DNA of 64,000 bases from Oceanobacillus rekensis (GCF_002153375.1 NZ_MTBQ01000002.1:126223-190222); one strand, 5' to 3'; positions 51,563 through 60,817 are shown, counted from the stretch's first letter. The notes: a model not told the origin generated them from the sequence alone. Numbers and translations: made by a program.

Positions 51563-52303
51563 TCAAGAGGCGAGAAGTGCGGCGAGAAATCCGGTTAGCA
51601 TGATGAGTGGGAAAAGCCAGTCTGTTTTCTTGACCGTAAATTGGCGATAAAAGGTTCGGTTTTTATCACCTGTGAATCCTTTTGATTCCATTGCGATTGC
51701 TGTTCTTTCTGCTTTTCGGATGGCGCTTGCAAGCAACGGGATGGAATAGCGTTTATAGTTATTCCATTTTTCCGTTACAGTTTTAGCCTGATTGACACCA
51801 CGTATTCGATGGGCATCATGAATAAGTTTTATTTCATCACGCATCATGGGCAGGAAACGATAACCAGCTAATACAGCATAGGCAATCTTAGGCGGCAACC
51901 TCAATTGCTGCATCATACTTAATATGAAATGGACAATATTTGTTGTGAAAACAAACAGCAGTGAGAGTGCTGCAACGTTCAATACCCTGATGGAAAGTGC
52001 CAGTGCAGTGAGCAGTGTTTCCCGTGGATACGCCATGCCCAGTAATACGACAATTTCATCCTGGTTTTTCGGTGTATCGGCAAAGACAACGGATGTCCAT
52101 AGCATTCCAAAGGAAAAAATAACAAAAGGAATAAAATAAAGCGCATATTTTTTGAAATTGACTTTACCAAAAATAAATGTAATTGATACCGTCCATATTA
52201 AAAATAGCAACGGAGTCATTGGTTCAAAAATGAATGCCAGCAAAACAACGAGTATCATAATTGTCAATGCTTTTATACTTGGATTAAGACGTTGTAAAAA
52301 CAT
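51563..52303 (-). CDS. ykoC: ECF-type transporter transmembrane protein (YkoC, EcfT)
   Basis: A 246-residue transmembrane coupling subunit of an energy-coupling-factor-type importer, with about five helices and the coupling motifs AIRKAERTAIAMESKGF and AHRIRGVNQAK that contact the ATPase. It links YkoD to the substrate-binding membrane subunit YkoE. The ATG at 52303 follows AAAAGGA by eight bases and overlaps the end of ykoD by 20 bases. Last gene of the ykoFEDC operon, controlled by a TPP riboswitch, so it probably imports a thiamine precursor such as HMP. Confidence 0.88.
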   Translation of the reverse strand: MFLQRLNPSIKALTIMILVVLLAFIFEPMTPLLFLIWTVSITFIFGKVNFKKYALYFIPFVIFSFGMLWTSVVFADTPKNQDEIVVLLGMAYPRETLLTALALSIRVLNVAALSLLFVFTTNIVHFILSMMQQLRLPPKIAYAVLAGYRFLPMMRDEIKLIHDAHRIRGVNQAKTVTEKWNNYKRYSIPLLASAIRKAERTAIAMESKGFTGDKNRTFYRQFTVKKTDWLFPLIMLTGFLAALLAS

Positions 52304-53954
52304 AATAAGCATCCTTTTCCTTTTCATATATGTTTTGAATTTGGACACGAACAGGAAGTTCAAGTTGCCATTCTTTCAGTTTGCGAGAATCCATTTCCCA
52401 TAACCGGTCAGGTGGGGTATCAGCAACAACCTTACCGTTATTAATCACGATGACCCTTGTTGCATAGTGGTCAACGATTTCCATATCATGGGTAATCATG
52501 ATAATTGTTGAATTTGATTGATGGCGTTGCTGTAAAAGATGCATCAGTTCTGCATTGGAATTGGCATCCTGTCCGAATGTAGGCTCATCCAGCAACAGGA
52601 AGGATTGGTCATCAACAATCATCGTTGCAACACTCAGCCGGCGCTTTTGCCCTTGGCTGATGGAAAATGGATGTTCATCTTTAAGCTCGAGCAATCCAAA
52701 GGCTTCCAGAATCAGATGAACTTTATCTTGGATAGCTTCGACAGATATATTTTTAATTTTTAAACTAAAAGCAACCTCATCATAGACCGAGTTTGTAATG
52801 AATTGATGTTCAGGATTTTGAAAAACATAGCCAATTTCCTGTCGTAGCAGTGATTCTTTCCATTCATTTAATGGCTTTCCTTTTAAGAGAGTATTGCCAC
52901 AATCTGGCTTTTGAATGCCAGCCAGTATGCGGGAGAGGGAGGTTTTTCCACTACCATTTGCGCCAACAATTGCGACGAACTCCCCCTCGTAAAATGTAAG
53001 CGAAACATTCTTTACAATCTCGCGTTTCTTTGCAGACCAGGAAAGATTGCGCGTTTCCAAGATAGGGTTCACCTGAACAGGGAGATTCTGCTTAGATTTT
53101 TCCTGTTCAATATAGCCCCATTTGGAAGGATACTCGGTAAATTCCTCGACAGTAAGTGGAAGGTCTATTAGTTCTGGATTGTTTTCCAAAAGATATTGTG
53201 AAATCTTCGGAAGCCATATGCCTTGCTCCGCCAATTGCAGGCGCTGATCTCTTATTGCTTCACGTAATGAACCATCATAAAAAATTTCCCCACGACGGTT
53301 TAATAGAAGACATCGCTCCGCTAAATCTGTCCAGCCATCAAGCTTATGTTCAATAATAATCAGCCCGAATGACATTTTTTTCTTTAACATGTTGATTGTT
53401 TGAATGACGTCCTTTGTTGCAATTGGATCCAGGTTCGCTGTCGGTTCATCCAAAATAATCAAGGATGGATCCAATGCAAGGATGCAGGCGAGCGCAAGTT
53501 TTTGCTTTTGCCCACCGGATAGTGTTGATACGTTGGATTCCTTGAATTCCGACAGATGAACAAGTGATAAGACATCATCGATTTTTGCTTCCATTTCAAC
53601 ATGAGGTACTCCGATATTCTCCAATCCAAAAGCGACTTCATCCTCAACAGTAAGCATGCAGAACTGTGTTTCTGGATCTTGGAAAACCACGCCAACTTTC
53701 TTGCTTAATTCGCCGGGCTTGTAATCAGATACCTTTCTGCCATCGATAAAAATATCCCCGTCCATCTCACCATCCAACTCCCGTGGGAAAATCCCGTTTA
53801 AACAGGAAGTTAATGTACTTTTCCCACTACCACTTGGTCCGAGCAACAAGACAGTTTCACCTTGATAAAGTTCAAAATTTATATTCGAAAAAATATTCTT
53901 TTGATTCGTTTCAAATCGTAAGCTGAGATCACACACTTCTACAAAAGGCTTCAT
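52284..53954 (-). CDS. ykoD: Duplicated ABC ATPase of the thiamine-precursor importer (YkoD)
   Basis: A 556-residue protein with two fused ABC domains. First: Walker [13 protein letters not shown], signature LSGGQKQKLALACIL, Walker B LIILDEPTANLD. Second (from about residue 300): Walker A GANGSGKTSLSR, signature ISQGQKRRLSVATMI, Walker B FLLLDEPTFGQD. It energises the YkoE/YkoC membrane complex. Its ATG overlaps the ykoE stop (ATGA), showing translational coupling. The fused arrangement is the same as in B. subtilis YkoD. Confidence 0.92.
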   Translation of the reverse strand: MKPFVEVCDLSLRFETNQKNIFSNINFELYQGETVLLLGPSGSGKSTLTSCLNGIFPRELDGEMDGDIFIDGRKVSDYKPGELSKKVGVVFQDPETQFCMLTVEDEVAFGLENIGVPHVEMEAKIDDVLSLVHLSEFKESNVSTLSGGQKQKLALACILALDPSLIILDEPTANLDPIATKDVIQTINMLKKKMSFGLIIIEHKLDGWTDLAERCLLLNRRGEIFYDGSLREAIRDQRLQLAEQGIWLPKISQYLLENNPELIDLPLTVEEFTEYPSKWGYIEQEKSKQNLPVQVNPILETRNLSWSAKKREIVKNVSLTFYEGEFVAIVGANGSGKTSLSRILAGIQKPDCGNTLLKGKPLNEWKESLLRQEIGYVFQNPEHQFITNSVYDEVAFSLKIKNISVEAIQDKVHLILEAFGLLELKDEHPFSISQGQKRRLSVATMIVDDQSFLLLDEPTFGQDANSNAELMHLLQQRHQSNSTIIMITHDMEIVDHYATRVIVINNGKVVADTPPDRLWEMDSRKLKEWQLELPVRVQIQNIYEKEKDAYYVFTTS

Positions 53955-54529
53955 GCGGCTTTCCTCTTTCGATATTCTTTTCCTAAGGCAAAGCTTGATA
54001 GGACACCGGTTTGCGCAAGTCCATCACTCAATGCTTTTCCGAGTAATCCAGCGATTAATGCACCACTGATCATACGTACAATAAACATCGCCGTCACGTA
54101 TCCAGGTGCGAGTGCAGCGTAGCCACTCATGAAATATCCATAGATAAAACTAGTTACAGCGGATCCAACCCCTGCAGCCATCAGTACCCATGTCGAATAA
54201 TTTTTCCAACGGGTTGCAGCAAATACTGCTTCTGCACCAATACCTTGAACCATCCCGGTAACAATCAGCATTGGACCAATAGCGTTTCCAATTAATACTT
54301 CGACCATCGCGGCAATGGTTTCTGATAAGAATGCCGCACCGGGTTTTCGTATAATATAGGCGGCAATAATGGAAACGATAAACCAAATACCGAAAATGAA
54401 ATCATAGCCTATTGGTCCAAAAATTCCTGCTAGGACTCCACCAAGCGGCAAAAATGCTAAGTAGACAACACCAAAAACAACGGATAAGGCTGCCATGACA
54501 ACAATCTCTTTAAAACGCCAATTAGTCAT
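53951..54529 (-). CDS. ykoE: Membrane substrate-binding subunit of the thiamine-precursor importer (YkoE)
   Basis: A 192-residue hydrophobic protein with five or six helices, the S-component of the ECF-type system: LSVVFGVVYLAFLPLGGV, IIRKPGAAFLSETIAAMVEVL and VQGIGAEAVFAATRWKNY are family segments. It binds the vitamin precursor in the membrane and delivers it with YkoC and YkoD. The ATG at 54529 has AAAGGTGA upstream and overlaps the end of ykoF by eight bases. Confidence 0.9.
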   Translation of the reverse strand: MTNWRFKEIVVMAALSVVFGVVYLAFLPLGGVLAGIFGPIGYDFIFGIWFIVSIIAAYIIRKPGAAFLSETIAAMVEVLIGNAIGPMLIVTGMVQGIGAEAVFAATRWKNYSTWVLMAAGVGSAVTSFIYGYFMSGYAALAPGYVTAMFIVRMISGALIAGLLGKALSDGLAQTGVLSSFALGKEYRKRKAA

Positions 54530-55136
54530 TCTTTGTCTCACCTTTATGTGAAGGGCTGTTTGCTGAGATGGAGACAGTCATCACGGTATGACTTGATCCA
54601 CCTTCAACGGTTGCCTGAAAAACATTTTCCAATCCATCAAAAATGGCTACTGCTTCACCATCAAGACGTGTTGAATAATGCGCTGGTGAGACGGTAACAT
54701 GTTTTTTCATTGCTTCTATTTGCGCGTAGATTACATCCATATAATCTCCACCGCCTAGAGGGTAAAGTGAAAATTTGGATGCGACAGGTTGTTTGATATC
54801 TTTTACATCATTGGAATTTAGCGGTGTTTCATCCGCATCCATATATGCCTCACCTTGGGAGTCACCAGGGCAGCCAAGAGAATAAGTTGCCTGAAATGCG
54901 ACATGTTCTCCGGTTTTTGCTGCATGGATAAAAGCTGCTTTTGTTACGTCAAATACATGGACGAGCTTTCCCCTTACAGTTGTCGTGATATCATCTGTTT
55001 TGAGATGTACCTTTGACGTATCAACCTCTTTTAAGGCTCCCTTGATAATCTCAATGAATTGATCACTCATCGGATGGATGGAAAAACTTGCACCTGCAAT
55101 ATCACTTTTTGTACATGCTTGACTTTGATTAACCAT
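54522..55136 (-). CDS. ykoF: Thiamine/HMP-binding protein YkoF
   Basis: A 204-residue cytoplasmic protein made of two ferredoxin-like YKOF domains in tandem (SFSIHPMSDQFIEIIKGALKE in the first, KFSLYPLGGGDYMDVIYAQIE in the second). B. subtilis YkoF binds thiamine and is encoded with the ykoEDC importer. AGGAGG lies before the ATG at 55136; the longer frame extends into the riboswitch terminator. First gene of the operon, directly after the TPP riboswitch. It may buffer or sense the imported pyrimidine or thiamine. Confidence 0.92.
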   Translation of the reverse strand: MVNQSQACTKSDIAGASFSIHPMSDQFIEIIKGALKEVDTSKVHLKTDDITTTVRGKLVHVFDVTKAAFIHAAKTGEHVAFQATYSLGCPGDSQGEAYMDADETPLNSNDVKDIKQPVASKFSLYPLGGGDYMDVIYAQIEAMKKHVTVSPAHYSTRLDGEAVAIFDGLENVFQATVEGGSSHTVMTVSISANSPSHKGETKND

Positions 55137-55167
55137 CTTACATTCCTCCTGTTTTATATTTTTCTCT

Positions 55168-55204
55168 ATAAAAAAAACTGCATCCCCCTGTAGGGAATGC
55201 AGTC
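55168..55204 (-). terminator. Riboswitch-controlled terminator of the ykoFEDC operon
   Basis: On the minus strand an ACTGCATTCCC / GGGATGCAGT stem is followed by T8, between the TPP aptamer and ykoF. It is expected to form when TPP is bound. Confidence 0.85.
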
Positions 55205-55250
55205 TCATTGTATTTATCATCATAAAAAATATTGATATACACGGTCGACC

Positions 55251-55341
55251 GCACTTCCCCACGCTAGTATTATCTAGTTCGGGTTCAAAGGGTCAGAACA
55301 AAACAGTTCTTCTCAGCCGTTTAAACAGCTCCCCTAGCGCT
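55251..55341 (-). promoter_or_regulatory. TPP (THI-box) riboswitch
   Basis: Read on the minus strand it has the conserved order: a GGGGAGCT P1/P2 region, GGCTGAGAA, a variable P3 stem, GACCCTTTGAACC, the GATAAT of P4/P5, and GCGTGGGGAAGTG. These are the hallmark parts of the thiamine pyrophosphate aptamer. A terminator follows, so the expected action is premature termination of the ykoFEDC message at high TPP. Confidence 0.93.
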
Positions 55342-55419
55342 ACATAGTTATGCAATTTTCTAAATAAACAGTACCACATTGAAAAAATATTGTAAAGCTA
55401 AGCATTAAAAAAACGAACA

Positions 55420-55852
55420 GTGCCTGTCGCTTCATGAACTATGTCGAATTCTGTTTAGAGTGGGGCGACTATACGAGTTGTGGCTAGTTCCTGCTCCCAA
55501 GAGCGATTAGACTTCCTGACACCTCCGTTCGATAAGTCAACATCGACTCACTTCGTTCGCCGTGTTTCCTTTATCTCCCACGGTGCAGTCCAGTCTAATC
55601 GCTCCTAATCGGTCGCCTCCATTATTGAATATTGTCACTTCCCGAATTATGTCGAATGATTTACAGGTGGAAATTAGATTTAATCTGTTTCACTTAAATT
55701 AAAAACGGGTATTAAATCTTATCTTAACTATTAATCAAAATAGAACTATAAAAAATAAAGGGATTAGGAAAAGTTATAGATTCACAATAGTACCCTGTGT
55801 TTTTTTATGGGATTAACTAGAATTCGGCACAATTCGAGGAGTGACAGGCACC
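55420..55852. repeat. Family 2 repeat, long copy left of the subtilase gene
   Basis: Outer ends are GTGCCTGTCGC...TGTCGAATT and the inverted AATTCG...GAGTGACAGGCAC. An internal third end (TGTCACTTCCCGAATTATGT) lies at 55628. The inside has an inverted GAGCGATTAGACT/AGTCTAATCGCTC pair and a segment (AGACTTCCTGACACCTCCGT) that recurs inverted at 58010-58032. No gene. Confidence 0.7.
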
Positions 55853-55907
55853 GCTATTACTGATAGAATTCAGTTAAGTAGGTCTAATAGAGAGGGTGAT
55901 AGTAGAA

Positions 55908-57866
55908 TTGTTCAAATCGAGGTTATGTCATCTGTTGCTTTTAGTTTTACTTATGATCGTTTCCCTTACTCCAGTCAATGCTTTTGCAAGTGATGGGGTT
56001 GAGGCAGTTATTGGATATGAAAATAAAGTCGGTAAACAGCTAATTATGGAGAAAAGTAGTGAAATAGATTATGAATTTACAAGAATACCTGCAATTGCTG
56101 TAACTATCAATCGTAATGCATTGGCTGGACTTTATGAAAGTTCCAATATTACTTACATAGAGGAAAATACGGCAGTCGAATTATCAACTAATACGGAAAC
56201 AATTACCGAAGTTCCAGACGCGAATACTTTAAAAGAAATGGAACAATGGAATATTATATCGACCGGTATAGATTCTGCATGGGAAGAGGGTTTTACCGGT
56301 AAAAATGTTAATGTAGCCATTATTGATACAGGGATATCTCCACATACGGATTTGACAATATCTGGTGGAACTTCAACTGTTGATTATACCGAAGAATGGC
56401 TGGATGATAGTGGGCACGGGACACATGTAGCCGGCATTATCGGTTCAAAGCGAAATGATTTCGGCATAGTTGGGGTTGCACCTGACGTAAATCTTTATGC
56501 AGTAAAGGCTTTGGATGCTAATGGTGAGGGGACATTGACAGATTTATTGGAAGCAATTGAATGGTCGATGAACAATAATATGAATATTATCAATCTTTCC
56601 TTAGATACAGATACAAGCAGTGAATCAATGCAAAATTTGTTGAAAAAAGCCTATGATTCAGGAATATTGATTGTTGGTGTAAGTGGAAATAATGGAAACA
56701 GTGTCACCTACCCGGCAAAATATGATAGCGTCATTGGGGTTTCTGCAGTAGACGGCCGTTTGAATATCGCTGGATTTTCTTCAACAGGCCCAGAGGTGGA
56801 ATTTTCTGCACCGGGAATCAATATTATTAGCACTTATTTAAATGATTCATATGGGACAAGCAGTGGAACATCACAAGCTTCCCCACATATAGCAGGAATG
56901 CTTGCAATTTTGAAGCAAAAATACCCTGGAATGACAAGTAGCGAGCTTCGAGCCGAACTAATTTATCATGTTCAAGATTTAGGGAGTGCGGGAAGAGATA
57001 CTCTTTATGGTCATGGGTTTATTACGTATAAACCAGATGATCAAACAGCTCCCGGGGAAGTTACGAATCTGCAGTTGACTGAATCTAGCCCTGATTCACT
57101 TTTGGTAAGCTGGGAAAACCCGACAGATGAGGATTTTTCTGAAGTGAGTTTATATGTGAATGATTCCTATGTAACAGCTTTAACAAGTGATAATGAGGCA
57201 ATATATCGTGCAGAAGAATTGGAAGCCGATACGGAATATACGTTTTCACTGTACACCGAAGATAGATTTGGTAATGTGTCAGAGGGCACATTCCTTAAAG
57301 CGCGGACGGCGGTAGACGAACCTGTTTTGGATGAAGAAGAAGTTGTTGTCGAACAGGGTAAAACAAATGATAAATCGATAGCAGATGAAAATAGCATTCA
57401 GGTCCCAAATACCTCTGAGAAAAAGGAAAGTAAGCGAGCTGTTACGGAGTCAGAAGCGGATACCGTTGTGGATTCAGATGTGAAGGAGCAAGGAAATATT
57501 GATGCAGAAGATCAGAAACCAGAGCAAACGGAGAAGAAATCCGATGATCGTATGTTGGAGGAAGATAAATCGAGGGAAGATACCAACAAAACATCTGCAG
57601 AAAAATCAGCCGGAGTTGGTAAACGAGAAACTGCCTCTGAAGTTAATACGGATAAAATTAATGCATCACTTAACTTAAACGAGAAAAAAGAAGAAGGCAG
57701 CAAATCTGGAAAAACCGTAGAAAAATTAGAAGAAGAAAACAAAGAAGAATCAGTAGATGATGAAGATGAAGTTGAAGATGAAAGTAAAAATATATTTACA
57801 CGCATCTTTCAATCTATAGGGAACATACTCACTACAATACTTGACTGGATTCGAGGACTATTCTAA
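55908..57866 (+). CDS. Secreted subtilisin-like serine protease (S8) with FnIII domain and acidic tail
   Basis: A 652-residue precursor: a signal peptide of about 27 residues, an I9-type propeptide (to about 100), then the S8 domain with D140 (AIIDTGIS), H170 (DSGHGTHVAG), an oxyanion Asn in GVSGNNGN, and S322 (SSGTSQASPHIAG). A fibronectin type III domain follows (PGEVTNLQLTESSPDSLLVSW), then about 140 residues rich in Glu, Lys and Ser. The last 25 residues are amphipathic (NIFTRIFQSIGNILTTILDW). Translation probably starts at TTG 55908, after GAGGGTGAT. There is no LPXTG, so the tail may bind membrane or wall. Family 2 repeats lie on both sides. Confidence 0.9.
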   Translation: MFKSRLCHLLLLVLLMIVSLTPVNAFASDGVEAVIGYENKVGKQLIMEKSSEIDYEFTRIPAIAVTINRNALAGLYESSNITYIEENTAVELSTNTETITEVPDANTLKEMEQWNIISTGIDSAWEEGFTGKNVNVAIIDTGISPHTDLTISGGTSTVDYTEEWLDDSGHGTHVAGIIGSKRNDFGIVGVAPDVNLYAVKALDANGEGTLTDLLEAIEWSMNNNMNIINLSLDTDTSSESMQNLLKKAYDSGILIVGVSGNNGNSVTYPAKYDSVIGVSAVDGRLNIAGFSSTGPEVEFSAPGINIISTYLNDSYGTSSGTSQASPHIAGMLAILKQKYPGMTSSELRAELIYHVQDLGSAGRDTLYGHGFITYKPDDQTAPGEVTNLQLTESSPDSLLVSWENPTDEDFSEVSLYVNDSYVTALTSDNEAIYRAEELEADTEYTFSLYTEDRFGNVSEGTFLKARTAVDEPVLDEEEVVVEQGKTNDKSIADENSIQVPNTSEKKESKRAVTESEADTVVDSDVKEQGNIDAEDQKPEQTEKKSDDRMLEEDKSREDTNKTSAEKSAGVGKRETASEVNTDKINASLNLNEKKEEGSKSGKTVEKLEEENKEESVDDEDEVEDESKNIFTRIFQSIGNILTTILDWIRGLF

Positions 57867-58121
57867 GTGCCTATCACACCTTGTTTTTTGTCAAAATTTG
57901 TCGAAGGTAGGAACTTGCTTTATTAAAAAAACTTATATATTGAGGCTACTAGAGTTATAGTTAACATTAATTCTGTAGTCTTTTCTATTTAACCTGTATT
58001 TGTCCTATTGAACGGAGGCGTCAGGAAGTCTGGAGAGCACCTGGGAGGCGAAACTAGCCGCAACACTTAAAGCCGTATCACTATAAATGTTATTCGACAA
58101 AATTCGGGTAGTGACAGGCAC
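57867..58121. repeat. Family 2 repeat, copy right of the subtilase gene
   Basis: It begins at the subtilase stop (GTGCCTATCACACCTTG) and ends with TTCGACAAAATTCGGGTAGT and GACAGGCAC. The inside carries GGAGGCGTCAGGAAGTCT, the inverted counterpart of a segment in the left copy. Confidence 0.72.
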
Positions 58122-58183
58122 TGTTCGGTTATGTAATAATGGTGAGTAGTATAAATTTTTTGTTGATTTGCGGGGGGATATGT

Positions 58184-59443
58184 ATGTCGGATATAAAAAC
58201 AGCTATCGTCGCTGGTGGTGGAATTGGTGGTCTTGTAACTGCCCTTAAACTTCATCGTGCTGGTGTATCGGTTAAAGTATTTGAAAGTGTGGAAAACATT
58301 AAAGCACTAGGCGTTGGAATCAATCTGTTGCCACATGCGGTCAGGGTTTTGACTGATTTAGGTTTAGCGGAAGATCTTGCGAAGATTGGTGTACCAACAG
58401 CAGAACTTATCTATGTTAATAAATATGGTAAGCAAATATGGCAGGAACCAAGAGGTCTTTATGCTGGTTATCATTGGCCACAATATTCGATTCACCGCGG
58501 AAAGCTGCAAATGTTATTATTAGAAACGGTAAAAAAACGCCTTGGTGAAGGAGCTGTACATACGGGACATCGCCTTACTTCATTTGAAAATCATGAAGAC
58601 AGGGTGGAAGCGCATTTTGAAAATAAGAAAACTGGGGAACGGTTAGGTACATACAATGCTGACATTATGATTGCCGCAGATGGAATCCATTCGGTAGTAC
58701 GTAAAACTTTTTACCCGAACGAAGGGGAACCAATTTTCAGTGGACGGATTTTATGGCGTGGTTTGACAGAGTCTTCCTCGTTTTTAACTGGGAAATCGAT
58801 GATTATGGCCGGGTTTCAAGATCAGAAATTCGTCACGTACCCTGTCGATCCTGAAATGGCAAATGGAAGATCCCTTGTCAATTGGATTGCAGAATTAACG
58901 GTCGGTGGTGAAGCGCCGACAAAAGCTGATTGGAATCAGAAAATAGATAAAGAGAAATTCGCATCTGATTTTGCCACATGGAATTTCGGCTGGCTGAACG
59001 TTCCTGAACTGATTGAGCAAACAGAATCGGTCTATGAGTTTCCAATGGTTGACCGCGATCCTGTAGCACAATGGACATTTGGCCGCGTGACATTACTTGG
59101 TGATGCTGCACATCCAATGTATCCAATCGGATCTAATGGTGCTTCCCAAGCGATACTCGATGCCGATGAATTGGAACAAGCACTCCTAGAACATTCGAAT
59201 TCGAGTGCGGAGCATATTTTAAAAGCATACGAAGAAAAACGGTTAACAGCGACAGCCAATATTGTGCGAAGTAATCGCAAAAACGGGCCAGAGCATGTGA
59301 TGCAAATTGCAGAGGAACGTGCCCCTGAAGGCTTTGAACATATTCATGATGTCATTTCAGGGCAGGAATTGGAAGAGATTATAGGCGGATATAAGAAAAT
59401 TGCTGGCTTTGAAAAAGATACCCTAAATAAGAAAATGCAGTAA
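58184..59443 (+). CDS. FAD-dependent monooxygenase (salicylate hydroxylase-like)
   Basis: A 419-residue class A flavoprotein monooxygenase. It has GGGIGGLVTALKLHRAG for FAD at the N-terminus, the DG motif in IAADGIHSVVRK, and GDAAHPMYPIGSNGASQAILD for the flavin ribityl. It probably hydroxylates an aromatic or heteroaromatic compound using NAD(P)H and O2. The ATG at 58184 has GGGGGGAT upstream. The Dabb gene starts 15 bases downstream and purU follows, suggesting an operon for oxidative breakdown that releases one-carbon units. The substrate is not known. Confidence 0.88.
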   Translation: MSDIKTAIVAGGGIGGLVTALKLHRAGVSVKVFESVENIKALGVGINLLPHAVRVLTDLGLAEDLAKIGVPTAELIYVNKYGKQIWQEPRGLYAGYHWPQYSIHRGKLQMLLLETVKKRLGEGAVHTGHRLTSFENHEDRVEAHFENKKTGERLGTYNADIMIAADGIHSVVRKTFYPNEGEPIFSGRILWRGLTESSSFLTGKSMIMAGFQDQKFVTYPVDPEMANGRSLVNWIAELTVGGEAPTKADWNQKIDKEKFASDFATWNFGWLNVPELIEQTESVYEFPMVDRDPVAQWTFGRVTLLGDAAHPMYPIGSNGASQAILDADELEQALLEHSNSSAEHILKAYEEKRLTATANIVRSNRKNGPEHVMQIAEERAPEGFEHIHDVISGQELEEIIGGYKKIAGFEKDTLNKKMQ

Positions 59444-59458
59444 GGAAGGGGTATAATT

Positions 59459-59752
59459 ATGATTGAACATATTGTATTAGTCAAATTTAGTACGCAAACG
59501 TCAAAAGAAGAGAAAGATGAATTAATTCGGAGGACGCTCGCATTAAAAGAATTAATTCCAGGCATTTTGGACATTCAACAAGGGCATAATTTTTCAACAA
59601 GAAGTAAGGGGTATAATGTTGGCTTGACTGTCAGATTTGAAAATGAAGCTGCACTGGAAAATTACGGCCCACACCCCGAACATCAAAAAGTGTTCTCTTA
59701 TCTACAATCAATTGGCATGGAAGACAGCATCGTCGTAGACTTCCAAATATAA
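59459..59752 (+). CDS. Dabb-family (stress-responsive alpha/beta barrel) protein
   Basis: A 97-residue dimeric ferredoxin-like protein of the Dabb family: MIEHIVLVKFSTQTSKEEKD at the N-terminus, YNVGLTVRFENEAALENYG and the conserved HPEHQKV. Small Dabb proteins act as cyclases, hydrolases or accessory proteins in degradation of aromatic or polyketide-like compounds. AAGGAAGGGG precedes the ATG. Its position between the monooxygenase gene and purU suggests action on the monooxygenase product. Confidence 0.88.
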   Translation: MIEHIVLVKFSTQTSKEEKDELIRRTLALKELIPGILDIQQGHNFSTRSKGYNVGLTVRFENEAALENYGPHPEHQKVFSYLQSIGMEDSIVVDFQI

Positions 59753-59802
59753 GTACCTGTTATTCCCAGAGTAACAACAAAAACCGGGGAGTAACAGGCA
59801 CC
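59753..59802. repeat. Family 2 repeat, minimal copy
   Basis: GTACCTGTTATTCCCAGAGT, a short spacer and CCGGGGAGTAACAGGCACC. It starts at the Dabb stop codon and consists almost only of the two inverted ends. Confidence 0.75.
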
Positions 59803-59829
59803 AAATGAAAGAAAATGAGGTAATCAATC

Positions 59830-60729
59830 ATGAACAGTTATTCGGAAGGAAAAATACAAGCATATCAAGATAAAAACGAAAATCGGGCTCGTTTCCTAAT
59901 TAAGTGCCCTGACCAACCAGGTATTGTTGCTGCAGTATCCCAGTTTCTCTATGACCATGAGGCAAATATTGTAGCATCCAATCAATATACGATGGATCCT
60001 GTAGGCGGAGAATTTTTTATGCGAATTGAGTTTGACTGTCCGGATTTGAAAGAAAAGGCAGGAAAGTTGGAAGAGGAATTCCTTCCACTCGCAAATAAAT
60101 TCCAGATGGACTGGAAAATCATGTATGTTAGCGAACTTAAAAACATGGCGATATTTGTTTCCAAAGAGCCACACTGCCTCTTGGAACTTCTCTGGGAATG
60201 GCAGAGTGGGGATCTGATGGCTAATATCGCACTTGTCATCAGCAATCATGAAACAGCTCGGGAAATGGTGGAATCACTTGGGATCCCGTTTTATTATATT
60301 CCAGCAAACAAGGATATTCGTAGTCAGGTCGAACAACAGCAGAAAGAGCTGCTTGCGCAGTATGACGTGGATCTGATTGTTCTTGCGCGCTATATGCAAA
60401 TCCTCACCAATGATTTTGTCAAAGGGTATGAAAACCGTATTATCAATATCCATCATTCATTCCTGCCAGCTTTTATTGGTGCAAAGCCGTATGAACGTGC
60501 ATATCAGCGCGGAGTAAAAATGATCGGAGCAACTTCCCATTATGTAACTAGTGATTTGGACGAGGGACCAATCATTGAGCAAAATATCGGTAGGGTCGAT
60601 CATCAGGATAATGAGGAAGATATGAAAAAAATCGGGCAGTCAATTGAGCGCAGTGTCCTGGCCCGGGCAGTTAAATGGCATTTAGAAGATCGAATTATTG
60701 TGCACAAGAATAAGACGATTGTATTTTAG
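59830..60729 (+). CDS. purU: Formyltetrahydrofolate deformylase
   Basis: A 299-residue enzyme that hydrolyses 10-formyl-THF to formate and THF. The N-terminal ACT domain (RFLIKCPDQPGIVAAVSQFL, residues about 20-95) binds the effectors. The C-terminal formyltransferase-type domain has LARYMQILTNDF, INIHHSFLPAFIGAKPYERA with the catalytic His, and DLDEGPIIEQNI with the catalytic Asp. GAGG precedes the ATG. It adjusts the formyl-THF/THF ratio. Placed after a monooxygenase gene and a Dabb gene, it may recycle THF loaded during a demethylation, but this is inference. A strong terminator follows. Confidence 0.93.
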   Translation: MNSYSEGKIQAYQDKNENRARFLIKCPDQPGIVAAVSQFLYDHEANIVASNQYTMDPVGGEFFMRIEFDCPDLKEKAGKLEEEFLPLANKFQMDWKIMYVSELKNMAIFVSKEPHCLLELLWEWQSGDLMANIALVISNHETAREMVESLGIPFYYIPANKDIRSQVEQQQKELLAQYDVDLIVLARYMQILTNDFVKGYENRIINIHHSFLPAFIGAKPYERAYQRGVKMIGATSHYVTSDLDEGPIIEQNIGRVDHQDNEEDMKKIGQSIERSVLARAVKWHLEDRIIVHKNKTIVF

Positions 60730-60756
60730 AGTATTCTACTGTCATAATGTGAAAGT

Positions 60757-60813
60757 TAAAAAAGCTGTTAGATTGATGGAATATAAGAATTCCACCAAAT
60801 CTAACAGCTTTTT
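60757..60813. terminator. Strong bidirectional terminator
   Basis: AAAAAGCTGTTAGATT...TGGAAT pairs with ATTCCA...AATCTAACAGCTTTTT, between convergent purU and the YtxH-like gene. Confidence 0.9.
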
Positions 60814-60817
60814 ACTA

